Below, in pieces: positions 15,730-24,235 of a DNA stretch of 64,000 bases. Under the pieces are notes generated by a model. That model searched no databases, was not told the DNA's origin, and saw only the letters and a program-made list of their open reading frames with translations. This DNA comes from Paenibacillus terrae. GTDB lineage: Bacteria; Bacillota; Bacilli; Paenibacillales; Paenibacillaceae. Position 1 is the stretch's first letter. Every line of letters begins with the position of its first letter. The position numbers and the translations under genes are program-made. The stretch covers positions 1,068,736 to 1,132,735 of the forward strand of contig NZ_PNXQ01000016.1 of the NCBI RefSeq assembly GCF_005217525.1, written 5' to 3'.

Positions 15730-16917
15730 CTATTCAATATCTCCCGCCAGTGAAGAACGGAGTTCATCTATTGTTCCATTGAACTCATTCAAATCCACAT
15801 TACCACGGATACCCTGAACACTGCCTGTGCTACTGTACTGCCATGCCCACCAGTTATCCCAGGCTGGAACTGCAGTCGGTTTTTGAGTGGTGCTGTATCT
15901 GGCTACCCACAATTTATACACAGAAAGTGTAGGATCAAACTTGGAAGCAAAGACATTGCCCGTGTATACGATTGGCAGACGTCCGGTAAGCTTCTCCGTT
16001 TCATCCAAAAATGCATGAGCCACTTCACTAATTTGCGCAGGAGTAAGACCTTTTGGATTATTTTCATAATCCATCACTGGCGGCAGATCCAGACTGCCGC
16101 CTGCTGATTCTATAGCCCTGGCAAAATTAGCAGCTTCCTGACGAGCACCATCCGCAGTTGTAGCGTTCAAAAAGTGATAAGCACCGACCAGTATGTTGGC
16201 ATCCCTCGCTCCCTGAACATTTGCTAGAAATTGATTATCTTGATATGTTGTCCCCTCAGTAGCCTTGATGAAAGCAAATGTCTTGCCTGCGGCCGCAACC
16301 TGCTGCCAATCTATATTGCCATTATAGTGAGAGACATCGATCCCTTGAGCATGTCCGTCAGAAGAGATGACAGGCTCAGGGACAATGGTATCAGGAGCTA
16401 TAGCAGATGTAACAGGCTCAGTAGATGTTGACTCCAGTGTTGCTTCTGAATCCTGATTCAAAGGAGCACTACTTCCACTTGAGACAGGCGGGGAAGTCAG
16501 AAACACCGTTTTTAGCTTGCTGCTCCATGCCACATCAAGACCTGTCTGTTCAGATACAAAGCGAAGCGGAACATAAGTGGTTCCGCCTTTAAGCAATGGA
16601 GCTACCGTCAACCCCATTTGAATACCATCGACAGATGCTATGGGGTTATTTACCTGAAGGCTGAGGTTATGATCTCGATCCTGGATCGTTACCGTACTTG
16701 TCTTGGAGTCCCAATTGACCTTATAACCTAATTCCTCCACAATGAGACGAAGTGGGACCAACACACTACCCTTTATTTCCTGAATCTGAATTCCCTTCGC
16801 AGTACTTAAATCTTTACCATCCAGCTCAATATGTGAGCTTGAAGACGTAGCGTGAGTTTCCCCTGGAAATACCCATAAAAACAGAAATAAAAAAGCCCAA
16901 AAATATATTTTCTTCAT
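15730..16917 (-). CDS. Secreted GH25 lysozyme with N-terminal copper-amine-oxidase-like stalk domain (395 aa)
   Basis: It would cleave peptidoglycan beta-1,4 MurNAc-GlcNAc bonds. The start is placed at ATG 16917 (MKKIYFWAFLFLFLWVF), which opens a signal peptide; a longer GTG frame at 16947 adds ten residues before it. Next come a Cu_amine_oxidN1 stalk domain, two copies of the 'G..YVPLR...E..G..V.W' pattern (about 35-145), a Ser/Thr/Pro-rich linker (about 146-185), and the GH25 domain. The GH25 domain has QGIDVSHYNGNIDWQ at its start, with the catalytic Asp, and DLPPVMDYENNP carrying the second Asp/Glu pair. The stalk domain is typical of Paenibacillus surface proteins. Confidence 0.88.
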   Translation of the reverse strand: MKKIYFWAFLFLFLWVFPGETHATSSSSHIELDGKDLSTAKGIQIQEIKGSVLVPLRLIVEELGYKVNWDSKTSTVTIQDRDHNLSLQVNNPIASVDGIQMGLTVAPLLKGGTTYVPLRFVSEQTGLDVAWSSKLKTVFLTSPPVSSGSSAPLNQDSEATLESTSTEPVTSAIAPDTIVPEPVISSDGHAQGIDVSHYNGNIDWQQVAAAGKTFAFIKATEGTTYQDNQFLANVQGARDANILVGAYHFLNATTADGARQEAANFARAIESAGGSLDLPPVMDYENNPKGLTPAQISEVAHAFLDETEKLTGRLPIVYTGNVFASKFDPTLSVYKLWVARYSTTQKPTAVPAWDNWWAWQYSSTGSVQGIRGNVDLNEFNGTIDELRSSLAGDIE

Positions 16918-17063
16918 TATGTACCCTACCATTCTATAAATTTTCACTGATGAAAATCGTGCAATCTAGTATCCTCAGTACCCGCCATTTTGATAGACGC
17001 CAATCATATGTAAAAAGTTACGAATAAGTCATCACATATCTCAAGTTTATCATTTATAGCACT

Positions 17064-17107
17064 AAAAAGTCTCTACCAGCTACATAGCGAGCAGAGACTT
17101 CTTTTTT
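17064..17107 (-). terminator. Terminator of the YeiH-like gene
   Basis: On the minus strand AAGTCTCT pairs with AGAGACTT, followed by TTTTAG. The plus-strand side also has a T-run, so it may act both ways. Confidence 0.7.
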
Positions 17108-17117
17108 GTATCCTTAT

Positions 17118-18179
17118 TCACATAGTTAAAAATGTTAAGCTTGCAAGAATGATCGAGGTGATGGACAGCACCAGTAAGGGAAGCACCGCTTTCTCCCGCA
17201 AGGTCTTAAAGCTCACATTCAGCCCCATGCCTACCATGGCCATCGTTAGCATAAATGTGGTGATGTGAGAAAATCCGTTCATCAGACTAGAAGGAACTAC
17301 GATATATTTTCCCAAAACATAGCTACCGATCAAACTTGTGATGACAAATCCAATGAGAAACCAGGGGAACTCCATTTTCGCATCCGAGCGGATCTTTCCG
17401 GTTCGCTTCATCCAGTACATGATCATAAAGCTAAGCGGTATTAGTAAAAAGACACGGCCCAGCTTGGCTAGTAAGCCAAGCGCGAGAGCATCCTGTCCGG
17501 CAGGTTCGGCAGCTAAGGCCACATGTGCAATTTCATGCAGGCTGATGCCTGACCATATTCCATATTGCATATCCGTCAAAGGAAGCCACGATCGAAGGAC
17601 GGTAAATAAAATGGCGAATACGGTTCCGACCAAAGCAATGAGCCCTACTCCTATAGCCGTATCCTCATCCTTGGATTTCAACAGGGGAGAAACAGCAGCA
17701 ATCGCAGCCGCACCGCAAACACCTGTCCCAATACCGAGAAGAAGCGAGAGCGAAGCGTCAGCCTTAAAGAGCTTGGCCAGCCACATCGTAAACAGGATGG
17801 AAAATACGACGGTACCCACATCACGCAGGAGCAAGCCCATACCATGATGAATAACAACATCCATATTGAGCTTTAGTCCGTATAATACGATAGCCCCTCG
17901 CAGCAATTTTTTAGCCGAAAACTCAATCCCTGAACGTAAAGCTTCGGGATATCCCCATAGCTGTCGGTATAAGACAGCGAGAAACATGGCGCAAGCCAAA
18001 GGGCCTACATAATGAAATCCAGGTATTTCGTTCAGACCATACCCGACGAAGGCAAATATCATGGTCAGTACAATGCCTAAGATACGTTGGATAAAGCGAT
18101 TTCGGTTAGAGTGTGGGAAACGCTTTGGTGGTAAACCGGAACGTAGTGAACATTTCATGCGCTTTATGTGACTGCTCAT
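17118..18179 (-). CDS. YeiH / UPF0324 family membrane transporter (353 aa)
   Basis: This is a polytopic membrane protein with about ten helices. Family-typical segments are GAIVLYGLKLNMDVVIHHG, GTGVCGAAAIAAVSPLLKSK, SGISLHEIAHVALA and KLGRVFLLIPL. YeiH relatives are proposed exporters of sulphur compounds (sulphate or sulphonates), regulated by LysR proteins of the YeiE/CysL type; the substrate is not proved. The start is moved to ATG 18179, which follows TTGGAGGT; the frame opens 17 residues earlier without a ribosome site. A LysR gene is divergent from it, as in many genomes. Confidence 0.88.
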   Translation of the reverse strand: MSSHIKRMKCSLRSGLPPKRFPHSNRNRFIQRILGIVLTMIFAFVGYGLNEIPGFHYVGPLACAMFLAVLYRQLWGYPEALRSGIEFSAKKLLRGAIVLYGLKLNMDVVIHHGMGLLLRDVGTVVFSILFTMWLAKLFKADASLSLLLGIGTGVCGAAAIAAVSPLLKSKDEDTAIGVGLIALVGTVFAILFTVLRSWLPLTDMQYGIWSGISLHEIAHVALAAEPAGQDALALGLLAKLGRVFLLIPLSFMIMYWMKRTGKIRSDAKMEFPWFLIGFVITSLIGSYVLGKYIVVPSSLMNGFSHITTFMLTMAMVGMGLNVSFKTLREKAVLPLLVLSITSIILASLTFLTM

Positions 18180-18297
18180 GGTGAATACCTCCAATTCTGT
18201 CTTCATAAAGTTTAATGCGTATTTTGTCATAAGAAAAATAAATCATTATAATGGTATCCATAAGTAAATAGGTATGATGAAAATGGAGGAGTCGGCT

Positions 18298-19185
18298 TTG
18301 GATCAATCTTTAATCGTATTTGTTATGGTCGCAGAAAAACAAAACTTCACAAGAACAGCCGAAGAGCTACACATGACACAGCCCGCCGTCAGTCAATACA
18401 TTCAAACGCTGGAGCGTACCGTGGGAACACGGCTTTTGGAGCGAAGTAATAAATATGTGCGTCTAACCAAAGCCGGTGAAATTGTGTATCATCATGCCAA
18501 GGAAATCATCCGCCTCCACACCCGAATGCAGTATTTGGTGGACGAGTTGATGAATACAGCAAAAGGCAATCTATCCATTGGCGCAAGCTACACATACGGA
18601 GAGTATGTACTGCCGCATGTGATTGCGCAAATGAGAAGTCAATATCCGCTCATTCAGCCCTCCATTAGCATCGGCAACACTCAGGAAATTGAAAGATTGG
18701 TGATTCGTAATCAACTGGATGTGGGGATTATTGAAGGAGAATTTCAGCATGACCATTTGTATATTGAACCGTTTGCAGAAGATGAAATGTATATCGTCGT
18801 TCCACATCATCATCGTTTGGCTGGTAAATCTCAAGTAGGTTTAAGTGAGCTACAAGAGGACATATGGATTCTGCGCGAAGAAGGCTCTGGAACCCGGGAA
18901 GCGGCGGAAAAGATGTTTGTACGATTTCAGTTTACCCCTGCTCATATTATGGATTTTGGCAGCACCCAGATTATTAAAGAGTCTGTAGAAGCAGGCTTGG
19001 GCATTTCTTTGCTGTCACAGTGGACGATTCAAAAGGAACTCACCTTGGGCACTTTAAAAATGTTGAATATAAGCGGTTTCCCAGTCGTTCGGAAATTCTC
19101 TTTTCTGACCCCTTCTGCCGTATTTGAAACGAAAGCGACCACCGTATTTTTAGAGATTTTGCGAGGTTATAATGTGAAAAGGTGA
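18298..19185 (+). CDS. LysR-family transcriptional regulator, CysL/YeiE-like (295 aa)
   Basis: It has an N-terminal winged helix-turn-helix (residues about 3-62 with FTRTAEELHMTQPAVSQYIQ) and a C-terminal two-lobed effector domain with LSIGASYTYGEYVLP and GLGISLLSQW, as in CysL/CbbR-like members. The start is placed at TTG 18298, seven bases after GGAGGAG. The in-frame ATG at 18274 has no good ribosome site. It is divergent from the YeiH gene, and the 118-base region between them contains the small palindrome ATGGTATCCAT (18251-18261). Regulation of yeiH by this protein is the likely arrangement. Confidence 0.88.
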   Translation: MDQSLIVFVMVAEKQNFTRTAEELHMTQPAVSQYIQTLERTVGTRLLERSNKYVRLTKAGEIVYHHAKEIIRLHTRMQYLVDELMNTAKGNLSIGASYTYGEYVLPHVIAQMRSQYPLIQPSISIGNTQEIERLVIRNQLDVGIIEGEFQHDHLYIEPFAEDEMYIVVPHHHRLAGKSQVGLSELQEDIWILREEGSGTREAAEKMFVRFQFTPAHIMDFGSTQIIKESVEAGLGISLLSQWTIQKELTLGTLKMLNISGFPVVRKFSFLTPSAVFETKATTVFLEILRGYNVKR

Positions 19186-19383
19186 ACAGGTACAGCTTCA
19201 AGTCCATAGAAAAAGCACCCCGGAAGGCGCTTGGCTTACTCGAATATATCCATCCATGCCCCTTCGAGCTCTTTTAATAAGGCTCTTTTCGTAAATAATG
19301 TTGCTTTATTACGTAAGAATTTTATCCTTATTGATTTTGTGAGGTTTTTACGCATAATTGTAACTAAGGGAGATGATTCCAAG

Positions 19384-19761
19384 TTGAGCAAACATAATAT
19401 CAGCACCACAGTTTCAGGAGATTTAATTGTTACCCATCTAATTGGCAAGATTAAAACAGATGATGTTAATGAATGGTTTAATGGCTTCGAGCAAGCTTGT
19501 CAGCAATTCATTTCCGAGGGTCGGAAATACAAATTGTTGGTGGATAGAAAAGGATACACGCCAGATCATTTTTCTGTTCAAAAAGCATGGAAAGATAAGT
19601 TCTTCAATGAAACCATTTTGAATCACAGCAAGGCAATTGCGTTTCTCCTTGAAGAAGGGGAGATAATGAATTATTTACAACAATCCAATACAAAAGAATC
19701 CGTAAAATTTTTTGATAATTATGAACAAGCATTTATTTGGTTGAATGAATATCCAATATAA
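19384..19761 (+). CDS. Small STAS/SpoIIAA-like protein (125 aa)
   Basis: The start is assigned to TTG 19384 after AAGGGAGA. The upstream extension to 19231 has no ribosome site and unlike composition. The fold pattern fits a STAS/SpoIIAA-like domain: strands LIVTHLIGKIKT and YKLLVDRKGYT, helices with FEQACQQFISEG and VQKAWKDKFFNE, then KAIAFLLEEGEI. It resembles the protein at 12332-12682 in size and order of elements. There is no enzymatic motif. A terminator follows, so it is a single-gene unit. Confidence 0.5.
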   Translation: MSKHNISTTVSGDLIVTHLIGKIKTDDVNEWFNGFEQACQQFISEGRKYKLLVDRKGYTPDHFSVQKAWKDKFFNETILNHSKAIAFLLEEGEIMNYLQQSNTKESVKFFDNYEQAFIWLNEYPI

Positions 19762-19772
19762 AACCTTTATTG

Positions 19773-19804
19773 AACCAGTTGCTCTTAATCAACTGGTTTT
19801 TTTA
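19773..19804 (+). terminator. Rho-independent terminator
   Basis: AACCAGTTG pairs perfectly with CAACTGGTT around CTCTTAAT, followed by TTTTTT. Confidence 0.9.
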
Positions 19805-19924
19805 TGCCCGTAATGTTGCTGTTGTCATAAAATTCACTTGTTACAAGCTTCCTACACCATTGTTTTTCTTCACAGATTCTTGTCCACACAGATTGCCGGT
19901 TCATTGTGAGTCAGCAACAATATT

Positions 19925-20545
19925 TTAGAAAAGAGCCTTTAATAAAGACTGTCTGGCTTCTAATAACCAAGGATGTACAACCTTCATCTTTTCTTTATTG
20001 CTCCACACATGGTTTAAATAAATCATAATCGCTTCATCCAACAAATGATCGTTCACATTCTTCCTTATCTCTTGTACAAAAGGCGCAGCGTGTGCCTGAT
20101 CCCATGACAATTTGTCTCCTATAAATAAAATTTTATCCATCAGACTCATGGATTTCCACAGCGTCGTGTGACATTCAATCGCATTCAGCAGCATCGAATC
20201 CGTTAGTCCAAAAATCTGAATAGTCATCTCTCTGGACAGCTTTTGGTGCAGAATATACGGAAATGCTAATTCTTCTTCAATAATGGGGATATGTAAAGCA
20301 CGTGCAACAGCTACTTTATCTTCATTAGGGATGATGGTGCCTATATCGTGCAACCACCCCGCCCGTTCAGCTATGAAAGGATCAGCATGGAATTGTAGAG
20401 CCAGTGCCTTGGATTCATGGGCTACCCTTGTGCAATGAATCCACGTAGCTTCTGCGTTATGTTTGTTAAAAAGCTTCTCTATGTCCAAAAATAGTTCCCC
20501 TGAAAATTCAAATTCAGCAATGTAATGATGTAAAACAGGATTCAT
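19925..20545 (-). CDS. HD-domain phosphohydrolase, YqeK-like (206 aa)
   Basis: The HD-domain metal ligands are visible: His37 in ATWIHCTRV, the HD pair in ERAGWLHDIGTI (about 64-72), and downstream His residues in FPYILHQKLS and NAIECHTT. The order and spacing (H...HD...H...H...D in IGDKLSWD) match the YqeK family of symmetrical dinucleoside tetraphosphate (Ap4A) hydrolases. The usual nadD-yqeK-rsfS context is absent, so this is probably a paralogue with an unknown nucleotide substrate. The ATG at 20545 follows AGAGGGGG. Confidence 0.75.
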   Translation of the reverse strand: MNPVLHHYIAEFEFSGELFLDIEKLFNKHNAEATWIHCTRVAHESKALALQFHADPFIAERAGWLHDIGTIIPNEDKVAVARALHIPIIEEELAFPYILHQKLSREMTIQIFGLTDSMLLNAIECHTTLWKSMSLMDKILFIGDKLSWDQAHAAPFVQEIRKNVNDHLLDEAIMIYLNHVWSNKEKMKVVHPWLLEARQSLLKALF

Positions 20546-20654
20546 GTATTGTTACCCCCTCTTCGCTTATTCCGATGATTTTACTATACATATTGATTAC
20601 ATTATAACTGGACTCGTCCAAAATAATCCAATTTACTTCAGGTTAATGAAAAAT

Positions 20655-20685
20655 TGCAAAAAGCCCCTGCTAAGAACAAGGGCTT
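20655..20685 (-). terminator. Terminator of the pectin operon
   Basis: On the minus strand AAGCCCTTG pairs with CAGGGGCTT and is followed by TTTGC, about 50 bases past the GH43 stop codon. Confidence 0.7.
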
Positions 20686-20729
20686 GAAGAAAATACCTTG
20701 ATAAATACTCCTAACGAAAGAAAGGTATT

Positions 20730-22307
20730 TTAAGAAGATAGATGATCTTGTCCATGATACAGAAAATGGATAAAATCGGCGTAGCTGCCTTGAAATTGTT
20801 GCATGTCATGGGCGGCAATCCCTACAAAATTCCCTGTAAATCCACCTGATAAAAAGCTGATGTTTTGCTTTTCAAAAAGCGGAGTCCAGGTAGGCTCATT
20901 TCCAAGATGGTAATAAAAATGTCCTTGGATTGCATGGACTTCTACGGCCAAATGTATAGGAATATCCTTTTGAAGCGCAATCGACTGAGGGACTAATGTG
21001 AATGTATCTGCTTCACATCTCATCATGCGCAGCACTTTCCCTTGTCCCTCTTCATAGCTGACATAGGCATACAGGTAATTTTCATCATTTAGATACAGCA
21101 GGAGCCCCGCCATTTGCAAATAGCTTGTAGGTTGATATTCCAACGCCGTTTCTACCCGAAAATGATGATCGGTTTGCCGGATGGCAAGCACATGATGCTG
21201 AAACAGACTTTGAATGGATTCTCCAGCCAGAATTCGAAGATAGCCCGGACGCTGGCTCAGTGAGCACCAACGATCATCCGCCAGTATACGCAATGTATTC
21301 CATGTTTTATTTAAAACTGGCCCTTCGAAAAAGTCTTTGAATATAAAGCTGTGCTTCTGCCCTGCCGAGAAAGTGGTTCCGATCGGTGCAGGCACTTCTA
21401 ATTGCGGCGTATTGCCTCCGCCGGTTAATCGCAACCAGCCTTCATCATTCCAGTACACGTGCTGCAAGGCTGTTTCTCGCCCTAAAATGGCATACTTTCC
21501 TTCCAATGGACGAGTACATAAATGAGCCATATACCAATCGCCATCTGGCGTCTGTACAAGACTGCCATGTCCTGCACATTGTAAAGGGAGTTCAGGACGA
21601 TCGCGTGATGTAAGCATCGGGTTATGCGGATCTACTTCATAAGGCCCGGATAGCTGCTTCGAACGGGCTACGGTTACCGCATGTCCCGTACCCGTTCCAC
21701 CTTCCGCTGTAATAAGATAGTAATATCCGTTTTGCTTGTAGATATGAGGGGCCTCTGTTTTTTTCAAAGGTGTGCAATCAAAAATTTTCACAGGCTCGCC
21801 AATCAGTCGCTGCTGCCCGCTATCGTATTCCTGCATAACAATACCTGAAGACTTATTGCTGTCCACCATGCGGTAATCCCACAATGCATTCAATAGCCAT
21901 TTACGTCCATCCTCGTCGTGAAATAAAGACGGATCGAATCCACTGCTGTTGAGATATACCGGGTCTGACCACGGTCCATGGATCGCAGGTGCCGTCATCA
22001 CAAAATTATGAACGTCCTTAAACGGACGTCTGGTGCTCTTCACATCCGTATAGAGCAGATAAAAAAGGTTATCCGCGTAGCTCAGCTGAGGCGCCCAAAT
22101 GCTGCAATTTTTCGGGTTTCCTTTTAAATCAACCTGATCAGTCAAAATATCCGTACAGTGCTCCCAATGGGCCAAATCCTTGGACTGATACACCCGTACT
22201 CCCGGCAGCCACTCAAACGATGACACGACAATATAGTAAGTATCCTCGACTCGTACAATACACGGATCGGGATTAAAGCCTTTTAATATGGGATTTTGGA
22301 TCATCAT
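20730..22307 (-). CDS. GH43 family glycosidase (beta-xylosidase / arabinofuranosidase type), intracellular (525 aa)
   Basis: It removes xylose or arabinose units from oligosaccharides. The five-blade GH43 domain (1 to about 305) shows the catalytic base Asp14 in GFNPDPC, the pKa-modulating Asp125 in GFDPSLF and the general acid Glu185 in KKTEAPHI. The C-terminal 200 residues form a beta-sandwich of the kind found in GH43 beta-xylosidases (GH43_C2). There is no signal peptide. The start is placed at ATG 22307, nine bases after GGAGGAG. The frame runs open for 84 more codons upstream, but these lie antiparallel inside the pectinesterase reading frame and look spurious. It overlaps the pectinesterase 3' end by 35 bases and is the last gene of the operon. 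Confidence 0.88.
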   Translation of the reverse strand: MMIQNPILKGFNPDPCIVRVEDTYYIVVSSFEWLPGVRVYQSKDLAHWEHCTDILTDQVDLKGNPKNCSIWAPQLSYADNLFYLLYTDVKSTRRPFKDVHNFVMTAPAIHGPWSDPVYLNSSGFDPSLFHDEDGRKWLLNALWDYRMVDSNKSSGIVMQEYDSGQQRLIGEPVKIFDCTPLKKTEAPHIYKQNGYYYLITAEGGTGTGHAVTVARSKQLSGPYEVDPHNPMLTSRDRPELPLQCAGHGSLVQTPDGDWYMAHLCTRPLEGKYAILGRETALQHVYWNDEGWLRLTGGGNTPQLEVPAPIGTTFSAGQKHSFIFKDFFEGPVLNKTWNTLRILADDRWCSLSQRPGYLRILAGESIQSLFQHHVLAIRQTDHHFRVETALEYQPTSYLQMAGLLLYLNDENYLYAYVSYEEGQGKVLRMMRCEADTFTLVPQSIALQKDIPIHLAVEVHAIQGHFYYHLGNEPTWTPLFEKQNISFLSGGFTGNFVGIAAHDMQQFQGSYADFIHFLYHGQDHLSS

Positions 22308-23277
22308 GAGAAATGACTCCTCCTTGCTTCCAAAAAGTGTCTCCCTCAAAAACCTGCTCCTTGCTCCACGCTTCTGCTCGTCCTTCAAAACAACCCGCCC
22401 ACGGAACACGCTGCCCACGCAACGAGGTAACATCGGATACACCATACTCCTGATAGCAAACCGTTTTCTCATTTGCAGCATCGTCCCAATTGTCCCAACC
22501 CCGTGGATCAATATGTTCACCCATTTTACAATCCACAAATACGGTCTTGGCATACTCACGCCACGGACGCCCCAAAAATACCGGGGTAATATCAGGCTCT
22601 GCGGTTAAGCAGCAATGATTGAATACATAGCCATACGCTTGTCCCTGGGGAGTGGAGGCGGCTGTAATGTAGCTCGTTTGGTTCTCATGATGGCGTAAAC
22701 TGCGAATTTCGCAATGTTCAAAATAAGCAGTCGCCCCGCCAAAAATGAAGTCTACCGTTCCCTCGATATAACATTGCTGATAAAGCTGGCGATAGTGGGC
22801 ATGATGTTCTTTCAAATGGATGCCGCCAAACTTTAGCCGTTCTTTCGGTGCCGGAGGCAAGGGACCAGTAAATAACGTATCCTGATGCCCGCGAAAGGTG
22901 CAGTTTCTAAAAACCGTTTTATCACAGTGAGCATATACAGCAACAGCCTGCCCAATGGCTTCCCCCTGTCCAGCCGTGTTGGAAATGATGAGATTTTCTA
23001 GGATCAAATGATTGCCGCCTAAAAATAAAGTGGGAGTCGCAAAGGTTCCTATTTCCTCGCCTGCCTCATCCAGCTCCCTGGCATACCGATGCATTCGAAT
23101 GTCTACCTGCCCGATGCCTATGATATGAAGATACGAACGGTAAATTCGCACCTCTTCCTCGTAGGTACCCGATAAAATATACAGCGTTTCCATTTCATGT
23201 GAAGGCGACTGCTCCAATGCAGCAATCGCCTCTTGAATCGTATGGAAATCACAAAAGGATTCTTTCCCTACCAGCAT
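22273..23277 (-). CDS. Pectin methylesterase, CE8 family, intracellular (334 aa)
   Basis: It removes methyl groups from galacturonate residues of pectin or its oligomers. It is a right-handed parallel beta-helix protein. Catalytic and motif residues seen: Asp133 in GHQDTLF, Asp176 in GTVDFIFGGATA and Arg237 in LGRPWREYAKTVF. No signal peptide is present (MLVGKESFCDFHTIQEAI), so it should act on imported oligosaccharides in the cytoplasm. The ribosome site before ATG 23277 is weak (AAAGGAT with a long spacer), so translation may be coupled to the upstream esterase gene 25 bases away. Confidence 0.92.
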   Translation of the reverse strand: MLVGKESFCDFHTIQEAIAALEQSPSHEMETLYILSGTYEEEVRIYRSYLHIIGIGQVDIRMHRYARELDEAGEEIGTFATPTLFLGGNHLILENLIISNTAGQGEAIGQAVAVYAHCDKTVFRNCTFRGHQDTLFTGPLPPAPKERLKFGGIHLKEHHAHYRQLYQQCYIEGTVDFIFGGATAYFEHCEIRSLRHHENQTSYITAASTPQGQAYGYVFNHCCLTAEPDITPVFLGRPWREYAKTVFVDCKMGEHIDPRGWDNWDDAANEKTVCYQEYGVSDVTSLRGQRVPWAGCFEGRAEAWSKEQVFEGDTFWKQGGVISHDDPKSHIKRL

Positions 23278-23302
23278 GGTTGCCCCAATCCTTTCATTGG
23301 AA

Positions 23303-24187
23303 TTACAGGTGTTCTGCTAAAAATGACTGCCACGCCGTCCGCATTTCCAAGGTTTCCATATGCCCGCCACCTGCGATCACAGGCTGCCAATGCTCAGGGT
23401 GACCTGCTTCCTGGTAAGCTTCCTGCAGTCCCTTCGCCAAATGCTCGACCCCCTCAATTGGACACATTCGGTCATTTTGGCCTGTTATGCTCATTCGTGG
23501 ACGGGGAACAATCCGCTTTTGAATATCCAGCGTGGTAAAATGCTTTAGCAAGCCGGGGACATAGGAATAGAAGCCATGGTGATCCAGTCCCCTTTTGGTG
23601 ATCAGCGTATGGGCATCTACCTGTCCGCAAATATCAATGGTGACCTGTATTCGCTCATCTAACGCTGCCAGCCACCACGCCATCAGTCCTCCCATCGACA
23701 TCCCAATCGTTGCGATGCGGGAAGCATCAACATTCTCTCGCTGGCACATATAGTCCACCAAACGACGGTTATCGTACAGCATCATGCCCCACAGCACCTG
23801 GCCCTGCCAGAGCATTTCCTTTACCAGCTCGCTCTCGGTTTTACCCCCGCGTTCATTAAAGCCCCACATGTCAATACAACAAGCGCAATAGCCCATGTCT
23901 GTCAGGGTTTTAGCAAACGAGGGCTGCTGCAAGTAAGAGCTGCTATGGATAAATTCCTTGCGTCCATGGGTATAATTGCCTCCATGCGAATGGTTGAAAA
24001 TGACCAATGGAAACGGACCGTTTCCTTGTAATGGTGTGGCTATATAAGCTGGCACAGGCTCGATTCCGTTGATGTCCAGCAGAATAGATTCCAGTTGGTA
24101 TCCCTCTTGTTCCTCTTGCTTTAGCAGGGTGGCTGTAACGGGTCGATCTGCCGGAAGATCTCCCAATAATGCTTGCAGCTTATCCAT
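23303..24187 (-). CDS. Alpha/beta-hydrolase, dienelactone-hydrolase-like or acetyl esterase (294 aa)
   Basis: It is an alpha/beta-hydrolase with nucleophile Ser in IGMSMGGLMAWW (about 163-174), acid Asp in SITGQNDRMCP and His in AGGGHMETLE. The oxyanion region is FNHSHGGNY. There is no signal peptide. It lies between GH28 and CE8 in the pectin operon and has 25- and 48-base gaps to its neighbours, so it is a good candidate for a carbohydrate esterase acting on acetylated or feruloylated pectin oligomers. This activity is inferred from context. The ATG follows GGAAGGAGGGAG. Confidence 0.75.
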   Translation of the reverse strand: MDKLQALLGDLPADRPVTATLLKQEEQEGYQLESILLDINGIEPVPAYIATPLQGNGPFPLVIFNHSHGGNYTHGRKEFIHSSSYLQQPSFAKTLTDMGYCACCIDMWGFNERGGKTESELVKEMLWQGQVLWGMMLYDNRRLVDYMCQRENVDASRIATIGMSMGGLMAWWLAALDERIQVTIDICGQVDAHTLITKRGLDHHGFYSYVPGLLKHFTTLDIQKRIVPRPRMSITGQNDRMCPIEGVEHLAKGLQEAYQEAGHPEHWQPVIAGGGHMETLEMRTAWQSFLAEHL

Positions 24188-24235
24188 GTTCTCCCTCCTT
24201 CCATGCCCCTCTTAAATCAGGAATTTGCAAAATCC

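Noticed and set aside
19195..19230. Possible terminator between the LysR gene and the STAS-like gene
   Set aside because: The stem AAGCACC/GGCGCTT is imperfect and has no T-run on the plus strand.
22308..22559. N-terminal extension of the GH43 protein by 84 residues
   Set aside because: These codons lie inside the pectinesterase reading frame in another frame, have no ribosome site, and the GH43 domain starts cleanly at the ATG with GGAGGAG before it.
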